NCBI GenBank assembly: GCA_025454525.1
Contig: JALOOG010000001.1
Span: 1-64,000 of the forward strand
Length of the DNA stretch: 64,000 bases
Direction: 5' to 3'
From: Anaerolineae bacterium
Lineage (GTDB): Bacteria > Chloroflexota > Anaerolineae > Aggregatilineales > Phototrophicaceae
Part shown: positions 53,189 through 61,640 of the stretch, piece after piece
Layout of the letters: each line of letters starts with the position of its first letter
Position numbering within the stretch: the stretch's first letter is position 1
Program-made: the position numbers and the translations under genes
The notes under the pieces: model-generated
Told to the model about the DNA's origin: nothing
The model's database searches: none
What the model saw: only the letters and a program-made list of their open reading frames with translations

Positions 53189-54163
53189 CTATTCGACGTA
53201 AACGTTACGGACAAGATCATCCGCATCAGGATCAGGACTGTTAAGTGCATATTCGACGGATTCCTCTACGATTTTAAGTTGTTGATCGACAATCGCTTCC
53301 AATTGATGATCGTCTACACCGTGTTCCGTCTTAAGCAGATTTGCCAGAATCGTGATCGGTTCTTTGTTTTCCACCCAATCTTTTAACTCGTCCGCTAACC
53401 GCTTGTCATAAGAGCGATCCGAAACTCCATGGCCTTTGTAACGATAGGTCATCGACTCGATCAAGACCGGGCCTTCCCGACGGGCATATTCCACGCCTTC
53501 CTTGACCCGATTGTAGACTTCTACCACATTTTGACCGTCTACCCGTTCTAAATCCTTGATCCCATAGGCATCAGCCCGACGATGTAAGATCGGTTGACCG
53601 CTTGCGTCCTCGATCCGCGTCCCCATGCCAACCAAGTTATTTTCGATGATCCAAATCACTGGAAGTTTATAGATCTGGGAAAAGTTTAACGATTCATGGA
53701 AATAACCATTATTGGTTGCACCGTCTCCGATGAAACAGATCACCACTTCATCGGTATTGTTGTAACGGCACGCTTGGGCGATGCCCGCCGCTAAGGGCAA
53801 ATGCCCACCGACGATCGCATACCCTCCCCAAAAGTTATGTTTGCGCGAGGCGAGGTGCATCGATCCGCCTTTACCACCGCTCACCCCGGTGCGTTTGCCC
53901 ATCATCTCCGCCATGAGCGGCTTTGCATCCACCCCGCGGATCAGCGCTAAACCATGATCCCGATAAGCCGTGATCACATGATCGCGTTTTTCGATCGCCG
54001 CTAATGCCCCGATTCCTGTCGCTTCATGACCGCTATACAGATGTAAATACACCCCAGTAATCTTTTTATCACGGTACAACTCATCGCAACGGGTTTCAAA
54101 CTGCCGGATCAATACCATCTGGCGATACCAATCTAGCAGGGTATTTTTGCTGATTTCCGCCAT
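53189..54163 (-). CDS. pdhA: Pyruvate dehydrogenase E1 alpha subunit
   Basis: A 324-residue alpha subunit. The TPP motif is canonical (FIGDGATNNGYFHESLN ... IIENNLVGMG). The GKRTGVSGGKGGSMH segment and the phosphorylation-loop-like YRYKGHGVSDRS are those of pyruvate rather than branched-chain enzymes. It opens the pdhABC operon with AAGGAG upstream. No E3 lipoamide dehydrogenase is present in the window. Confidence 0.94.
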   Translation of the reverse strand: MAEISKNTLLDWYRQMVLIRQFETRCDELYRDKKITGVYLHLYSGHEATGIGALAAIEKRDHVITAYRDHGLALIRGVDAKPLMAEMMGKRTGVSGGKGGSMHLASRKHNFWGGYAIVGGHLPLAAGIAQACRYNNTDEVVICFIGDGATNNGYFHESLNFSQIYKLPVIWIIENNLVGMGTRIEDASGQPILHRRADAYGIKDLERVDGQNVVEVYNRVKEGVEYARREGPVLIESMTYRYKGHGVSDRSYDKRLADELKDWVENKEPITILANLLKTEHGVDDHQLEAIVDQQLKIVEESVEYALNSPDPDADDLVRNVYVE

Positions 54164-54310
54164 TTCGACTCCTTCAAACTACGATACGTCTCCACATGGA
54201 GATCCGAATAAAAACGACTCCTCAATGAAATTCAAATTCTAAGTCTAACGCATCCCAAAGTTTAGATCCAACTGGTTCTAAGAGGTTTCATAAGTGTGAT
54301 CTCACAAGCA

Positions 54311-54346
54311 AAGACAAGCCAACCCAAAGATCGATTGGCTTGTCTT
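54311..54346 (-). terminator. Terminator after amylase gene
   Basis: A perfect 12-bp stem (AAGACAAGCCAA / TTGGCTTGTCTT) with a 12-base loop lies about 40 bases after the amylase stop on the minus strand, before the pdhA promoter region. The following T content is modest. Confidence 0.65.
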
Positions 54347-54384
54347 AGAGTCGGGCCAATAGATGGAGATACGTTTAGCTAATG

Positions 54385-56007
54385 CTAATCACCCAATTGA
54401 ATGATTAAGACGCTATGCGGTGCAAGTTCCAACGTCGGAACATACGCATCAAAGCCTCCTGCGGCATTCACGATCGGCGTTTCGATTGGATCCGCTTGAT
54501 CGATGCCGAATAAAGCCTGCGCGTTGATCGCACCACTCAACGGCCCCGCCGCAAGCGTTAAATCGTAGCCCGTTACCGCCCGATCATCCATATTCAGGAT
54601 CACCAACACCGTTTGTTCCGCATTGGTGCGAAGATAACTCAATACCTTACGATGCGCGCTCTGCACAAACACCAGATTACCCGTGCGTAAGGCGCTATGT
54701 TCCCCGCGCAATTGGATCAAACCGCGATATAAACTCAAGAGCGAGTCGGGATCATCCGTTTGAGCCGCGATATTGACCGTTGTAAAATCAGGATTGACCG
54801 CTTGCCAAGGCGTACCGGTGGTAAAACCGGCCGTTTCGGGAGTCGCATCCCATTGTAACGGCGTGCGGATCAATTCATCCGGTTTTTCCCCGACCATGCC
54901 AATCTCCTCACCGTAGTAGATAAACGGCACACCGGGCAAGGTCAATAACACCGAGGCCGCGATCCGCGCCCCGCCTAAATTCCCCCGTAGCACGGTCATC
55001 ACCCGATTTTGATCGTGATTGGTGAGAAACGTCGCATATTGTCCGGCGGGGTAATTTTCGATCACCGGTTCAATAGCTTGGCGTAAGGTGTTCGGTAAAC
55101 CGAATCCTGATGCACGCACGATCCCTTCAGCAAGATCAAATTCAAACGCAATATCGACTTCATCACCGATATACGGCAAAACGAGAGTCGTCGCTGACCA
55201 AATCTCGGCCACGAGTACCGCTTCTGGGTTAATCGATCGGACAAAATCGTAATACGCTTGCATCCACTGATGAGTCGCGGGCGTGTTTTCTTGGGCGCGC
55301 CCTTCTTCTACCATGTGTTTCACCGCATCTAGGCGAAAACCGTCTACACCCATTTCTTCTAACCAGAAGCGCGTGACATCATACATTTGCGCGGTGACAT
55401 CCGGATTCGCATAATTGAGATCGGGCATTTCTGACCAGAACAGCCCGTAATAATAGCGACCGGCCCGCCGATGCCACACGGTTTGACCTGTGGGGCCGCT
55501 GTAATTAGGGTTCTCATCTTCCCAGATATACCAATCCTCATAGGGGGATTCGGGCGTTTGTGAGTCCAAAAACCACGGATGCTGACTCGATGTATGATTC
55601 AACACCAGATCGATGATCACCGCGATCCCACGTTCATGCGCCGCTGCCAAAAACGCTTGAAAGTCCTCTTTTGTGCCGTATTCTTGATCCACCGCGTAAT
55701 AATCGACCACATCATAGCCGTGGTAACTCGGTGACTCGGTGATCGGCATTAGCCAAATGCCCGTGATCCCTAAATCGGTATCCGTCGTGGGATCTCCGTC
55801 ATTCAAATAATCCAATTGACTGGTGAGGCCGCGAAAATCGCCGACTCCATCGCCGTCACTATCATAGAAACTACGGACAAAGATCTGATAAAACGTGCGA
55901 TCATTCCACCAAAATACCTCTCCCTCTGGGGTGGACTCTTGCGCGATCACCACTGGAGCGAGTGAGAAGGTCAGCAAAGTGAAAAACAGGGCAAATTTTG
56001 CCAACAT
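54385..56007 (-). CDS. Secreted GH13 alpha-amylase-family enzyme
   Basis: A 540-residue glycoside hydrolase. Residues 1-22 are a signal peptide ending VVIAQ. The GH13 motifs are intact: DLVLNH, GFRLDAVKH with the nucleophile Asp near 226, LVAEIW with the acid Glu near 265, and FLTNHDQNR with the third Asp near 331. An acidic calcium-type loop DSDGDGVGDF follows the first strand. It acts on alpha-glucans outside the cell and could feed the sugar ABC transporter. It starts 7 bases after the MBL-hydrolase gene. Confidence 0.93.
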   Translation of the reverse strand: MLAKFALFFTLLTFSLAPVVIAQESTPEGEVFWWNDRTFYQIFVRSFYDSDGDGVGDFRGLTSQLDYLNDGDPTTDTDLGITGIWLMPITESPSYHGYDVVDYYAVDQEYGTKEDFQAFLAAAHERGIAVIIDLVLNHTSSQHPWFLDSQTPESPYEDWYIWEDENPNYSGPTGQTVWHRRAGRYYYGLFWSEMPDLNYANPDVTAQMYDVTRFWLEEMGVDGFRLDAVKHMVEEGRAQENTPATHQWMQAYYDFVRSINPEAVLVAEIWSATTLVLPYIGDEVDIAFEFDLAEGIVRASGFGLPNTLRQAIEPVIENYPAGQYATFLTNHDQNRVMTVLRGNLGGARIAASVLLTLPGVPFIYYGEEIGMVGEKPDELIRTPLQWDATPETAGFTTGTPWQAVNPDFTTVNIAAQTDDPDSLLSLYRGLIQLRGEHSALRTGNLVFVQSAHRKVLSYLRTNAEQTVLVILNMDDRAVTGYDLTLAAGPLSGAINAQALFGIDQADPIETPIVNAAGGFDAYVPTLELAPHSVLIIQLGD

Positions 56008-56014
56008 GATCCAA

Positions 56015-56722
56015 TCAACCTTTTACTTTTGAGTTTAAAAATGTGTTTAATTGCGCGCTTGCGTCTTTTTGAATCACCTGCCCATGACAAATGCACAACG
56101 TCTCCACGTCTAGATCGGCCGCCTTACGGATCGATCGGAGCGCTTCTGGCATATCGGGGGTGTAATTCGGGATCGGTGTCATCAAGCCCCACGGCAAACG
56201 AATCACCAGATCGCCCGCGAATAGGATGCGCTTTTCCGCCCACCATAGGGCAGAATGGCCGGCACTATGCCCCGGCAATTCGATCACTTCTAAGATACCA
56301 CCGAGCCGATCGCCGCCTTTCACCTCTCGATCTACCCGGGCTGGCGCGCTGGTATTGGCTTTCATTGCGGGACTCAAAACGCGCCACAGGCCTTTGAGAT
56401 CTTCTGGACGTGGCATCATCGCTTGAGTTTCACCTCGCACGATCGGCGCGTCATTCTGATGTACATGCGTCTGTATATCGGTGACTTGTTGCAAATAGGC
56501 GAGTCCACCCGTGTGATCATAATGGGCATGGGTGATAAAGACATGCTTTAGATCGCGGGCATTACGTCCGGACTGGGTGAGCGATTCTAGCACTTGATCA
56601 ATCTGACTCCGGTTGACTCCAGCATCGATCAATACCATGCCTTCGGGGGTATCGATCAAGTAGAGGTTTAGAAATCCCATAAAAAACGGAAAAGTGAAGA
56701 CATTATCCATGATGCGGCGCAT
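56015..56722 (-). CDS. Metallo-beta-lactamase-fold hydrolase
   Basis: A 235-residue MBL-fold enzyme. The zinc motif THAHYDHTGG is near 62-71. Later ligands are in ELPGHSAGHS, LFAGDLVI and CICHGQVI. These proteins cleave thioesters, lactones or similar bonds; the specific substrate is unknown. The ATG at 56722 has AAAGGC about 11 bases upstream; an in-frame ATG 12 bases later is an alternative. It lies between the aldolase and amylase genes on the same strand. Confidence 0.88.
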   Translation of the reverse strand: MRRIMDNVFTFPFFMGFLNLYLIDTPEGMVLIDAGVNRSQIDQVLESLTQSGRNARDLKHVFITHAHYDHTGGLAYLQQVTDIQTHVHQNDAPIVRGETQAMMPRPEDLKGLWRVLSPAMKANTSAPARVDREVKGGDRLGGILEVIELPGHSAGHSALWWAEKRILFAGDLVIRLPWGLMTPIPNYTPDMPEALRSIRKAADLDVETLCICHGQVIQKDASAQLNTFLNSKVKG

Positions 56723-56806
56723 GATGTTTTGGCCTTTGGGTGAGGATCTGTGAAGGTGAGCAAGCGGGCGCATTATCGATCGCACCCGCTTACAGTTAAA
56801 TCGGAC

Positions 56807-57907
56807 TTAGGCGATCGTGACTTCTTCGCAGAGATACACGTCTTGAATCGCGTTGAGCAAACGCGCCCCTTCTTCCATTGGACGTTGGAACGCTTTCCGG
56901 CCGCTGATCAAGCCCGTTCCACCGGCCCGTTTATTGATCACCGCCGTTTCGATCGCTTCGGCAAAGTCGTTTTTGCCGCTTGCGCCGCCGGAACTGATCA
57001 AACCCGCACGCCCCATAAACCCATTCGCCACTTGATAACGGGTGAGGTCGATCGGGTGGTCGGTTGCGAGATCGGTATACATCCGTTCATCCAACTTGCC
57101 GTAGGGAGACTCGGTGCTGTTGAGCGCTTTAAAGCCGCCGTTGGTGGTCGGTAATTTTTGTTTCACGATGTCCGCTTCCAAGGTCACGCCGAGATGATTG
57201 GCTTGTCCGGTGAGGTCAGCCGAAGTTTCGTAATTCGTGCCATTGACCTTGAAGGCGGTATTACGGGTGTAGCACCATAACACAGTGGCCATGCCCAACT
57301 CATGTGCTAATGAGAACGCTTGCGCGATCTCCACGATCTGACGGGCGCTTTCTTCTGAACCAAAGTAGATCGTTGCGCCAACAGCCGTTGCGCCCATATT
57401 CCACGATTGTTTCACCGTGCCGAACAAGATTTGGTCGAATTTGTTCGGATAGGTCAATAACTCGTTATGGTTGATCTTGACGATGAACGGGATGCGATGT
57501 GCGTATTTGCGCGCTACCGATCCCAACACACCAAAGGTAGAGGCGACCGCGTTACAACCGCCTTCGATCGCCAATTTGACGATGTTTTCCGGGTCAAAAT
57601 ATTGTGGATTTTTGGCAAAAGACGCGCCCGCTGAATGTTCGATCCCTTGATCTACGGGAAGAATGGAGAGATAGCCTGTGCCGGCCAAACGCCCATGATC
57701 GAATAATTGGGCCAAGCTCCGCAACACTTGGGCATTGCGATCGGTTTGACTATAGACTTGATTCACAAAATCCCCATTAGGCAGGTAGAGATGTTCTTTG
57801 GGGATCGCGTTGCTGGTATGATTTAACAGGTAATCGGCCTTGCTGCCGAGTGCTTCAGTGATCTTATCGATCGTGTAGGTGGTCGTGTGAGTGGTAGACA
57901 TCACCAT
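56807..57907 (-). CDS. Class I fructose-bisphosphate aldolase, DhnA/FbaB type
   Basis: A 366-residue Schiff-base aldolase of the archaeal/FbaB kind. Typical segments: [68 protein letters not shown] and [12 protein letters not shown]. It cleaves or makes fructose 1,6-bisphosphate in glycolysis and gluconeogenesis. AAGGAG stands 8 bases before the ATG and a good promoter lies upstream. Confidence 0.94.
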   Translation of the reverse strand: MVMSTTHTTTYTIDKITEALGSKADYLLNHTSNAIPKEHLYLPNGDFVNQVYSQTDRNAQVLRSLAQLFDHGRLAGTGYLSILPVDQGIEHSAGASFAKNPQYFDPENIVKLAIEGGCNAVASTFGVLGSVARKYAHRIPFIVKINHNELLTYPNKFDQILFGTVKQSWNMGATAVGATIYFGSEESARQIVEIAQAFSLAHELGMATVLWCYTRNTAFKVNGTNYETSADLTGQANHLGVTLEADIVKQKLPTTNGGFKALNSTESPYGKLDERMYTDLATDHPIDLTRYQVANGFMGRAGLISSGGASGKNDFAEAIETAVINKRAGGTGLISGRKAFQRPMEEGARLLNAIQDVYLCEEVTIA

Positions 57908-57939
57908 AATCGTTACTCCTTACAGTTGGAATTTAGACG

Positions 57940-57970
57940 AGTATAACTGGTTTGTACCTTGACCTGCAAT
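57940..57970 (-). promoter_or_regulatory. Promoter of the aldolase gene
   Basis: TATACT on the minus strand (57940-57945) is preceded at 18 bases by TTGCAG, about 32 bases before the aldolase ATG. Confidence 0.55.
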
Positions 57971-58071
57971 TGTGCGATCGGCCAAAAATTGAGTGACATT
58001 TTGCCCCTTGCATTGAGCGAAAGACTCCATTTCGATCCGCATCATCTCAATGTTGATCGTGTAACACGGCC

Positions 58072-58455
58072 TTATAACACCGCGATCATCTCAATTTCGA
58101 CGTGTGCATCACGCGGCAAACGCGCCACTTCCACCGTAGATCGGGCCGGGCGATGATCCCCCATGATCTCGGCGTAAACCTCATTCATGGCGGCAAAATC
58201 GTTCATGTCTTTTAAAAACACCGTGGTTTTAACGACATCTGTAAATTCACATCCTGCTGCCGCTAACACCGCTTTTAAATTTGCTAAGACTTGACGGGTT
58301 TGTGCTTGGATACCGCCTTCCACAAACGCCCCCGTTTTGGGATCAAAGCCAATTTGTCCGGCTGTAAACACCAAGTTACCGGCCTTGATCGCTTGTGAGT
58401 AGGGTCCGGCTGCCGGTGGCGCTTGATCGGTATGTACACTGATTTTTTCGGTCAT
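58072..58455 (-). CDS. ridA: RidA-family deaminase
   Basis: A 127-residue protein of the YjgF/RidA family that hydrolyses reactive enamine and imine intermediates from PLP enzymes. The signature is clear: [13 protein letters not shown], the conserved Arg in [13 protein letters not shown] near 106, and VEIEMIAV at the end. It starts 8 bases after the amidohydrolase stop, so the two are co-transcribed. Confidence 0.95.
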   Translation of the reverse strand: MTEKISVHTDQAPPAAGPYSQAIKAGNLVFTAGQIGFDPKTGAFVEGGIQAQTRQVLANLKAVLAAAGCEFTDVVKTTVFLKDMNDFAAMNEVYAEIMGDHRPARSTVEVARLPRDAHVEIEMIAVL

Positions 58456-58463
58456 GATCGGGT

Positions 58464-59315
58464 CTAGTCCTTGTTTTGGATTCGCATCAATTCTTTTAAT
58501 ACCAATTCGGGGCGTTCATCCCGTAACAACGGGAGTCGGCCGCGCGTTCGGTTGATCTGCCCTAAATCGATCGTTTGTACCAAGAGCGCCTCATCGAAAT
58601 AGGTGCCAGATAGCAAAAATTCACCGTCGGGATCGGCGATCGATGACCCGCCCCAAAAGTTTTTCCCGTCCTCATAGCCCACCCGATTACAGTGGATCAC
58701 ATAATTGGTGAAGATACTCGCGTAAGCTTGGTTCACCAATTCCACCCACCGCGATGAGGCCAATTGATCACCCGCGTTTAAGCCACGGCTTGGGCTGGCA
58801 CTATGTAGCAGCAATAAATCCGCGCCATCTAACCAGAGCAGATACGGCGGTGACATATGCCAAAAATCCTCACAGATCAACATGCCCACACGGCCAAAGC
58901 GGGTATCAAAGGCGCGGATCTGCTCCCCTTGATCAAAGTAGCGGCCTTCATCAAACATGGTATACGTAGGCAAGTAGATCTTTTGGTGGATGTGAACGCA
59001 TTTCCCGCCGGAAAGATATGCCTGTGAGGTATAGTAACGGTTACGCTTATCCAGCTGCACAAACCCAAAGGTAAAATCGATGCGTTCGCTGATCTTGAGT
59101 AGTTGCGCGAATACCGGATCGTCTTCTGTAGCGCTGATCGCCACTTCCGGCACCAAGTCTTGGACTTGATACCCTGTGAGTGACATCTCTGGGAACAGCA
59201 ACAGATCGACTTTGGCTTCAATAGCGCGTTCAAGATAATCGAGATGTTTCTCTAAATTAGCGCTGATACTCCCGATCTTCGGGTAAATTTGCGCGAGTCC
59301 GATGTTGACGCGCAT
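58464..59315 (-). CDS. Carbon-nitrogen hydrolase (nitrilase superfamily)
   Basis: A 283-residue amidase. The catalytic triad is visible: Glu43 in FPEMSLTGY, Lys112 in HQKIYLP and Cys148 in LICEDFWH. The [17 protein letters not shown] and ICEDFWH segments resemble the glutaminase part of NAD synthetases, but the synthetase domain is absent. It probably hydrolyses an amide with release of ammonia. The ATG at 59315 has AAGGAG 11 bases upstream. Confidence 0.9.
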   Translation of the reverse strand: MRVNIGLAQIYPKIGSISANLEKHLDYLERAIEAKVDLLLFPEMSLTGYQVQDLVPEVAISATEDDPVFAQLLKISERIDFTFGFVQLDKRNRYYTSQAYLSGGKCVHIHQKIYLPTYTMFDEGRYFDQGEQIRAFDTRFGRVGMLICEDFWHMSPPYLLWLDGADLLLLHSASPSRGLNAGDQLASSRWVELVNQAYASIFTNYVIHCNRVGYEDGKNFWGGSSIADPDGEFLLSGTYFDEALLVQTIDLGQINRTRGRLPLLRDERPELVLKELMRIQNKD

Positions 59316-59391
59316 AGGCGATGACTCCTTGTCTACGTAAGGTACGGTCATTGTCGCAAGAATATCGCATAAAAGCAACAAAAAAGTAGAT

Positions 59392-59598
59392 AATGTTACA
59401 ATTTTTCGCTCATGTGTGCTATGATGATCTCAAGAGGGAAGGAGACTGGTCACGATGAACTTAAAACACACTTCAAATTTATTTTTTAGAGGTCTCAAAA
59501 TCCGATCTTACAACCGATCTTACTATGCGACCGCCGAAAAAATTTTTCTTTTCACGGCCACATCCACCGCCGCCAATTAGCACCTCTTGTTAAATAAA
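59392..59598 (+). ncRNA. Conserved promoter-leader module, copy 2 (possible ncRNA)
   Basis: Matches the module at 19052-19244: AATGTTAC, TTTTTCGCTCATGTGTGC followed by TATGAT (59420-59425, an extended -10), an SD-preceded short frame, CCGCCGAAAAAATTTTTCTT, CCACCGCCGCC and TTAAATAAA. Here the module runs right up to the CoA-transferase start, which has no ribosome-binding site of its own. It therefore may act as a regulatory leader. A trans-acting RNA whose C-rich tract pairs with ribosome-binding sites is the main alternative. Confidence 0.6.
59455..59580 (+). CDS. Candidate 41-residue leader ORF in module copy 2
   Basis: An ATG with AAGGAG 10 bases upstream opens a 41-codon frame that includes EKIFLFTATSTAAN and ends at TAG in the C-rich tract. 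KIFL is in the same register as in module copy 1. A second short frame (59525-59593) encodes RPPKKFFF and PPPP and stops 10 bases before the CoA-transferase gene. One or both could couple translation to the downstream gene. Coding is unproven. Confidence 0.35.
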   Translation: MNLKHTSNLFFRGLKIRSYNRSYYATAEKIFLFTATSTAAN

Positions 59599-59603
59599 AT
59601 GAT

Positions 59604-60407
59604 ATGACTCACTGGATTGATCTCAAGAGTAGCGCAGACTGCATTCAAGATGGTATGACGATCGCGATCGGCGGGATGACGCTCTATCGTCGTCCGGTGG
59701 CTTGGACGCAAGCGCTGTTAAGACGGGCCTCCCGCCCGCGTGATCTCACTCTGTTGGCTTTTACCGCCGGATATGAGTGCGATCTCTTGGTGGGCGCAGG
59801 GGTGATCCGCACGATCCGAAGTTGTTATTTTGGACTCGAAGCCTTTGGACTCGCGCCGATGTTTACGCACAAGGCCGCGCACGGTGAACTTCGGATCCTT
59901 GAGGAGACCGAGACCAGTTTAGTTTTAGGCTTGCGTGCGGCGATCAGTGGAGTCCCGTTTATGCCGTCTCAAGCATGGATCGGCACGGATTTACCCCGTT
60001 TACGGCCGGATGTACAGACCGTGACCGATCCCTATACGGGTCAAACCTTAACCGCTTTCCCCGCAATTCCGGTGGATGTGGCGGTGATCCATGCGTTAGC
60101 GGCCGATTCAGCGGGCAATGTGTTGATCAACACTAATTTAGGGATTGATCCGGAATTGGTGTATGCAGCCGATCGCGTGATTGTGACCGTGGAGCGTGTC
60201 GTCGAAAAGCTAGAAAAATCGGTAGACGGCTTATTGATCCCCGGCGCGGGGGTGGACATGATCGCGATCGCACCCAACGGGGCTGCGCCAACCAGTTGTT
60301 ACCCGGATTATCCCTTACGGGGCAGCATATTGCTAGATTATATAGAAGCCTGCAATCGGGGTGATTTTGAAAAGTATCTGATTGATTTTCTAGACGAACC
60401 CCGTTAA
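59604..60407 (+). CDS. CoA-transferase alpha subunit, GctA/IpdA-like
   Basis: A 267-residue family I CoA-transferase subunit A. It has the N-terminal loop DGMTIAIGGMTLYRRPVAW, the YECDLLVGAGVIRTIRSCYFGLE segment and DVAVIHALAADSAGNVLI. Similar proteins include glutaconate CoA-transferase A and the steroid-ring enzyme IpdA. The beta subunit, which carries the catalytic Glu in these enzymes, is not downstream: a TPP riboswitch follows directly. It has no clear Shine-Dalgarno and sits behind the conserved leader module. Confidence 0.85.
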   Translation: MTHWIDLKSSADCIQDGMTIAIGGMTLYRRPVAWTQALLRRASRPRDLTLLAFTAGYECDLLVGAGVIRTIRSCYFGLEAFGLAPMFTHKAAHGELRILEETETSLVLGLRAAISGVPFMPSQAWIGTDLPRLRPDVQTVTDPYTGQTLTAFPAIPVDVAVIHALAADSAGNVLINTNLGIDPELVYAADRVIVTVERVVEKLEKSVDGLLIPGAGVDMIAIAPNGAAPTSCYPDYPLRGSILLDYIEACNRGDFEKYLIDFLDEPR

Positions 60408-60422
60408 AATGATGATTACCAG

Positions 60423-60515
60423 ACCGGGGGAGTCCGCGCTAGTGGGCTGAGAGGATGCGTATGGCCGCATCGACCCTAGAACCTGATCCGGGTCATACCG
60501 GCGTAGGGAGGTTGT
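60423..60515 (+). promoter_or_regulatory. TPP riboswitch (THI element)
   Basis: The conserved core is present in order: GGGGGAGTCCGC, GGGCTGAGAGGATG, CGACCCTAGAACCTGATC and GGGTCATACCGGCGTAGGGA. It binds thiamine diphosphate. A terminator hairpin follows closely, so high TPP should stop transcription before the thiamine-transport genes. Confidence 0.95.
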
Positions 60516-60523
60516 CCTCTACG

Positions 60524-60562
60524 CCACTTTGATGATCGAAGTCTCAAAGTGGTTTTCTTTTC
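60524..60562 (+). terminator. Terminator of the TPP riboswitch expression platform
   Basis: An 8-bp stem (CCACTTTG / CAAAGTGG) with a 13-base loop is followed by TTTTCTTTT. It lies between the aptamer and thiB and is the likely TPP-controlled terminator. Confidence 0.88.
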
Positions 60563-60608
60563 CCCCTCTGGTGAATCGAATCGATAGTTCACTTTGGAGG
60601 TTTAGCAA

Positions 60609-61640
60609 ATGCGCTTTTTCCTTGTGTTAACCCTATTTTTAACCCTCACGATCAGTGAGGCACAAGCCCCAATCACCTTACGTCTGATCACCCACGACAG
60701 CTTTAACATCAGTGAGGACATCTTGACACAATTCCAAGACGAAAGCGGGATCACCGTGGAGATCGTGCGCTTGGGAGATACTGGGACATTGGTGAATCAA
60801 GCGATCTTGACGCAAAACAACCCCTTGGGCGATGTGTTATATGGGATCGATAACACCTTTTTGACTCGCGGTTTAGAGGCGGATCTCTTCCTCCCGTATG
60901 AGTCTCCGCGGTTAGAGACGGTTGATCCGGCCTTTGTGTTGGATGAAGAATGGCGGGTGACTCCGGTGAATTACGGGGATGTCTGTCTCAACTACGATGT
61001 GGCCTATTTTGCCGAACAGGAGCTTGATGTGCCAGAAAGCCTCGCGGACCTGACCTTGCCGGAGTATCGCGGGTTACTGGTGATACCGAATCCTGTGGTG
61101 TCATCCCCCGGTTTAGCCTTTTTGTTGGGGACGATCGCGGTTTTCGGTGAAGACGAATATCTGGATTATTGGGAGGATCTGGTCGCGAATGATGTGTTGA
61201 TCGTCAACGATTGGACGACCGCCTATTACAGTGAGTTCACCGTACCCAGTGAGTCCGGAACGCGCCCCTTAGTGGTAAGTTATGCCAGCAGTCCGCCCGC
61301 GGAGGTCTATTTTGCCGATCCGATGCCGGAAACCGCTCCGACAGGTGCGATTGTGGCGGATGAGACCTGTTTCCGTCAGATCGAATTTGTCGGCATTTTA
61401 CGTGGCACACAGCATGAGACAGCGGCCCAACAATGGATCGATTTTATGTTGAGCCTTGAATTTCAGTCCGATCTCCCGCTCCAGATGTTTGTATTTCCGG
61501 TGAATGCTGAAGCGGAGTTACCTGATGTGTTTGTCGAACACGCCTTGATCCCCGAAAACCCGCTCACCTTGCCAATCGCTGATATTGAGGCCAACCGTGA
61601 GACGTGGTTACAAGCATGGACAGAGACGGTCTTACGCTAA
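60609..61640 (+). CDS. thiB: Thiamine ABC transporter substrate-binding protein
   Basis: A 343-residue secreted binding protein. Signal peptide 1-19 (FFLVLTLFLTLTISEAQA). The mature part starts ITLRLITHDSFNISEDIL, typical of ThiB, and contains LGDVLYGIDNTFLTRGLEADLF and VTPVNYGDVCLNYD with aromatic residues likely to hold the pyrimidine ring. TPP riboswitch control confirms a thiamine role. Stop and thiP start overlap (TAATG). Confidence 0.93.
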   Translation: MRFFLVLTLFLTLTISEAQAPITLRLITHDSFNISEDILTQFQDESGITVEIVRLGDTGTLVNQAILTQNNPLGDVLYGIDNTFLTRGLEADLFLPYESPRLETVDPAFVLDEEWRVTPVNYGDVCLNYDVAYFAEQELDVPESLADLTLPEYRGLLVIPNPVVSSPGLAFLLGTIAVFGEDEYLDYWEDLVANDVLIVNDWTTAYYSEFTVPSESGTRPLVVSYASSPPAEVYFADPMPETAPTGAIVADETCFRQIEFVGILRGTQHETAAQQWIDFMLSLEFQSDLPLQMFVFPVNAEAELPDVFVEHALIPENPLTLPIADIEANRETWLQAWTETVLR

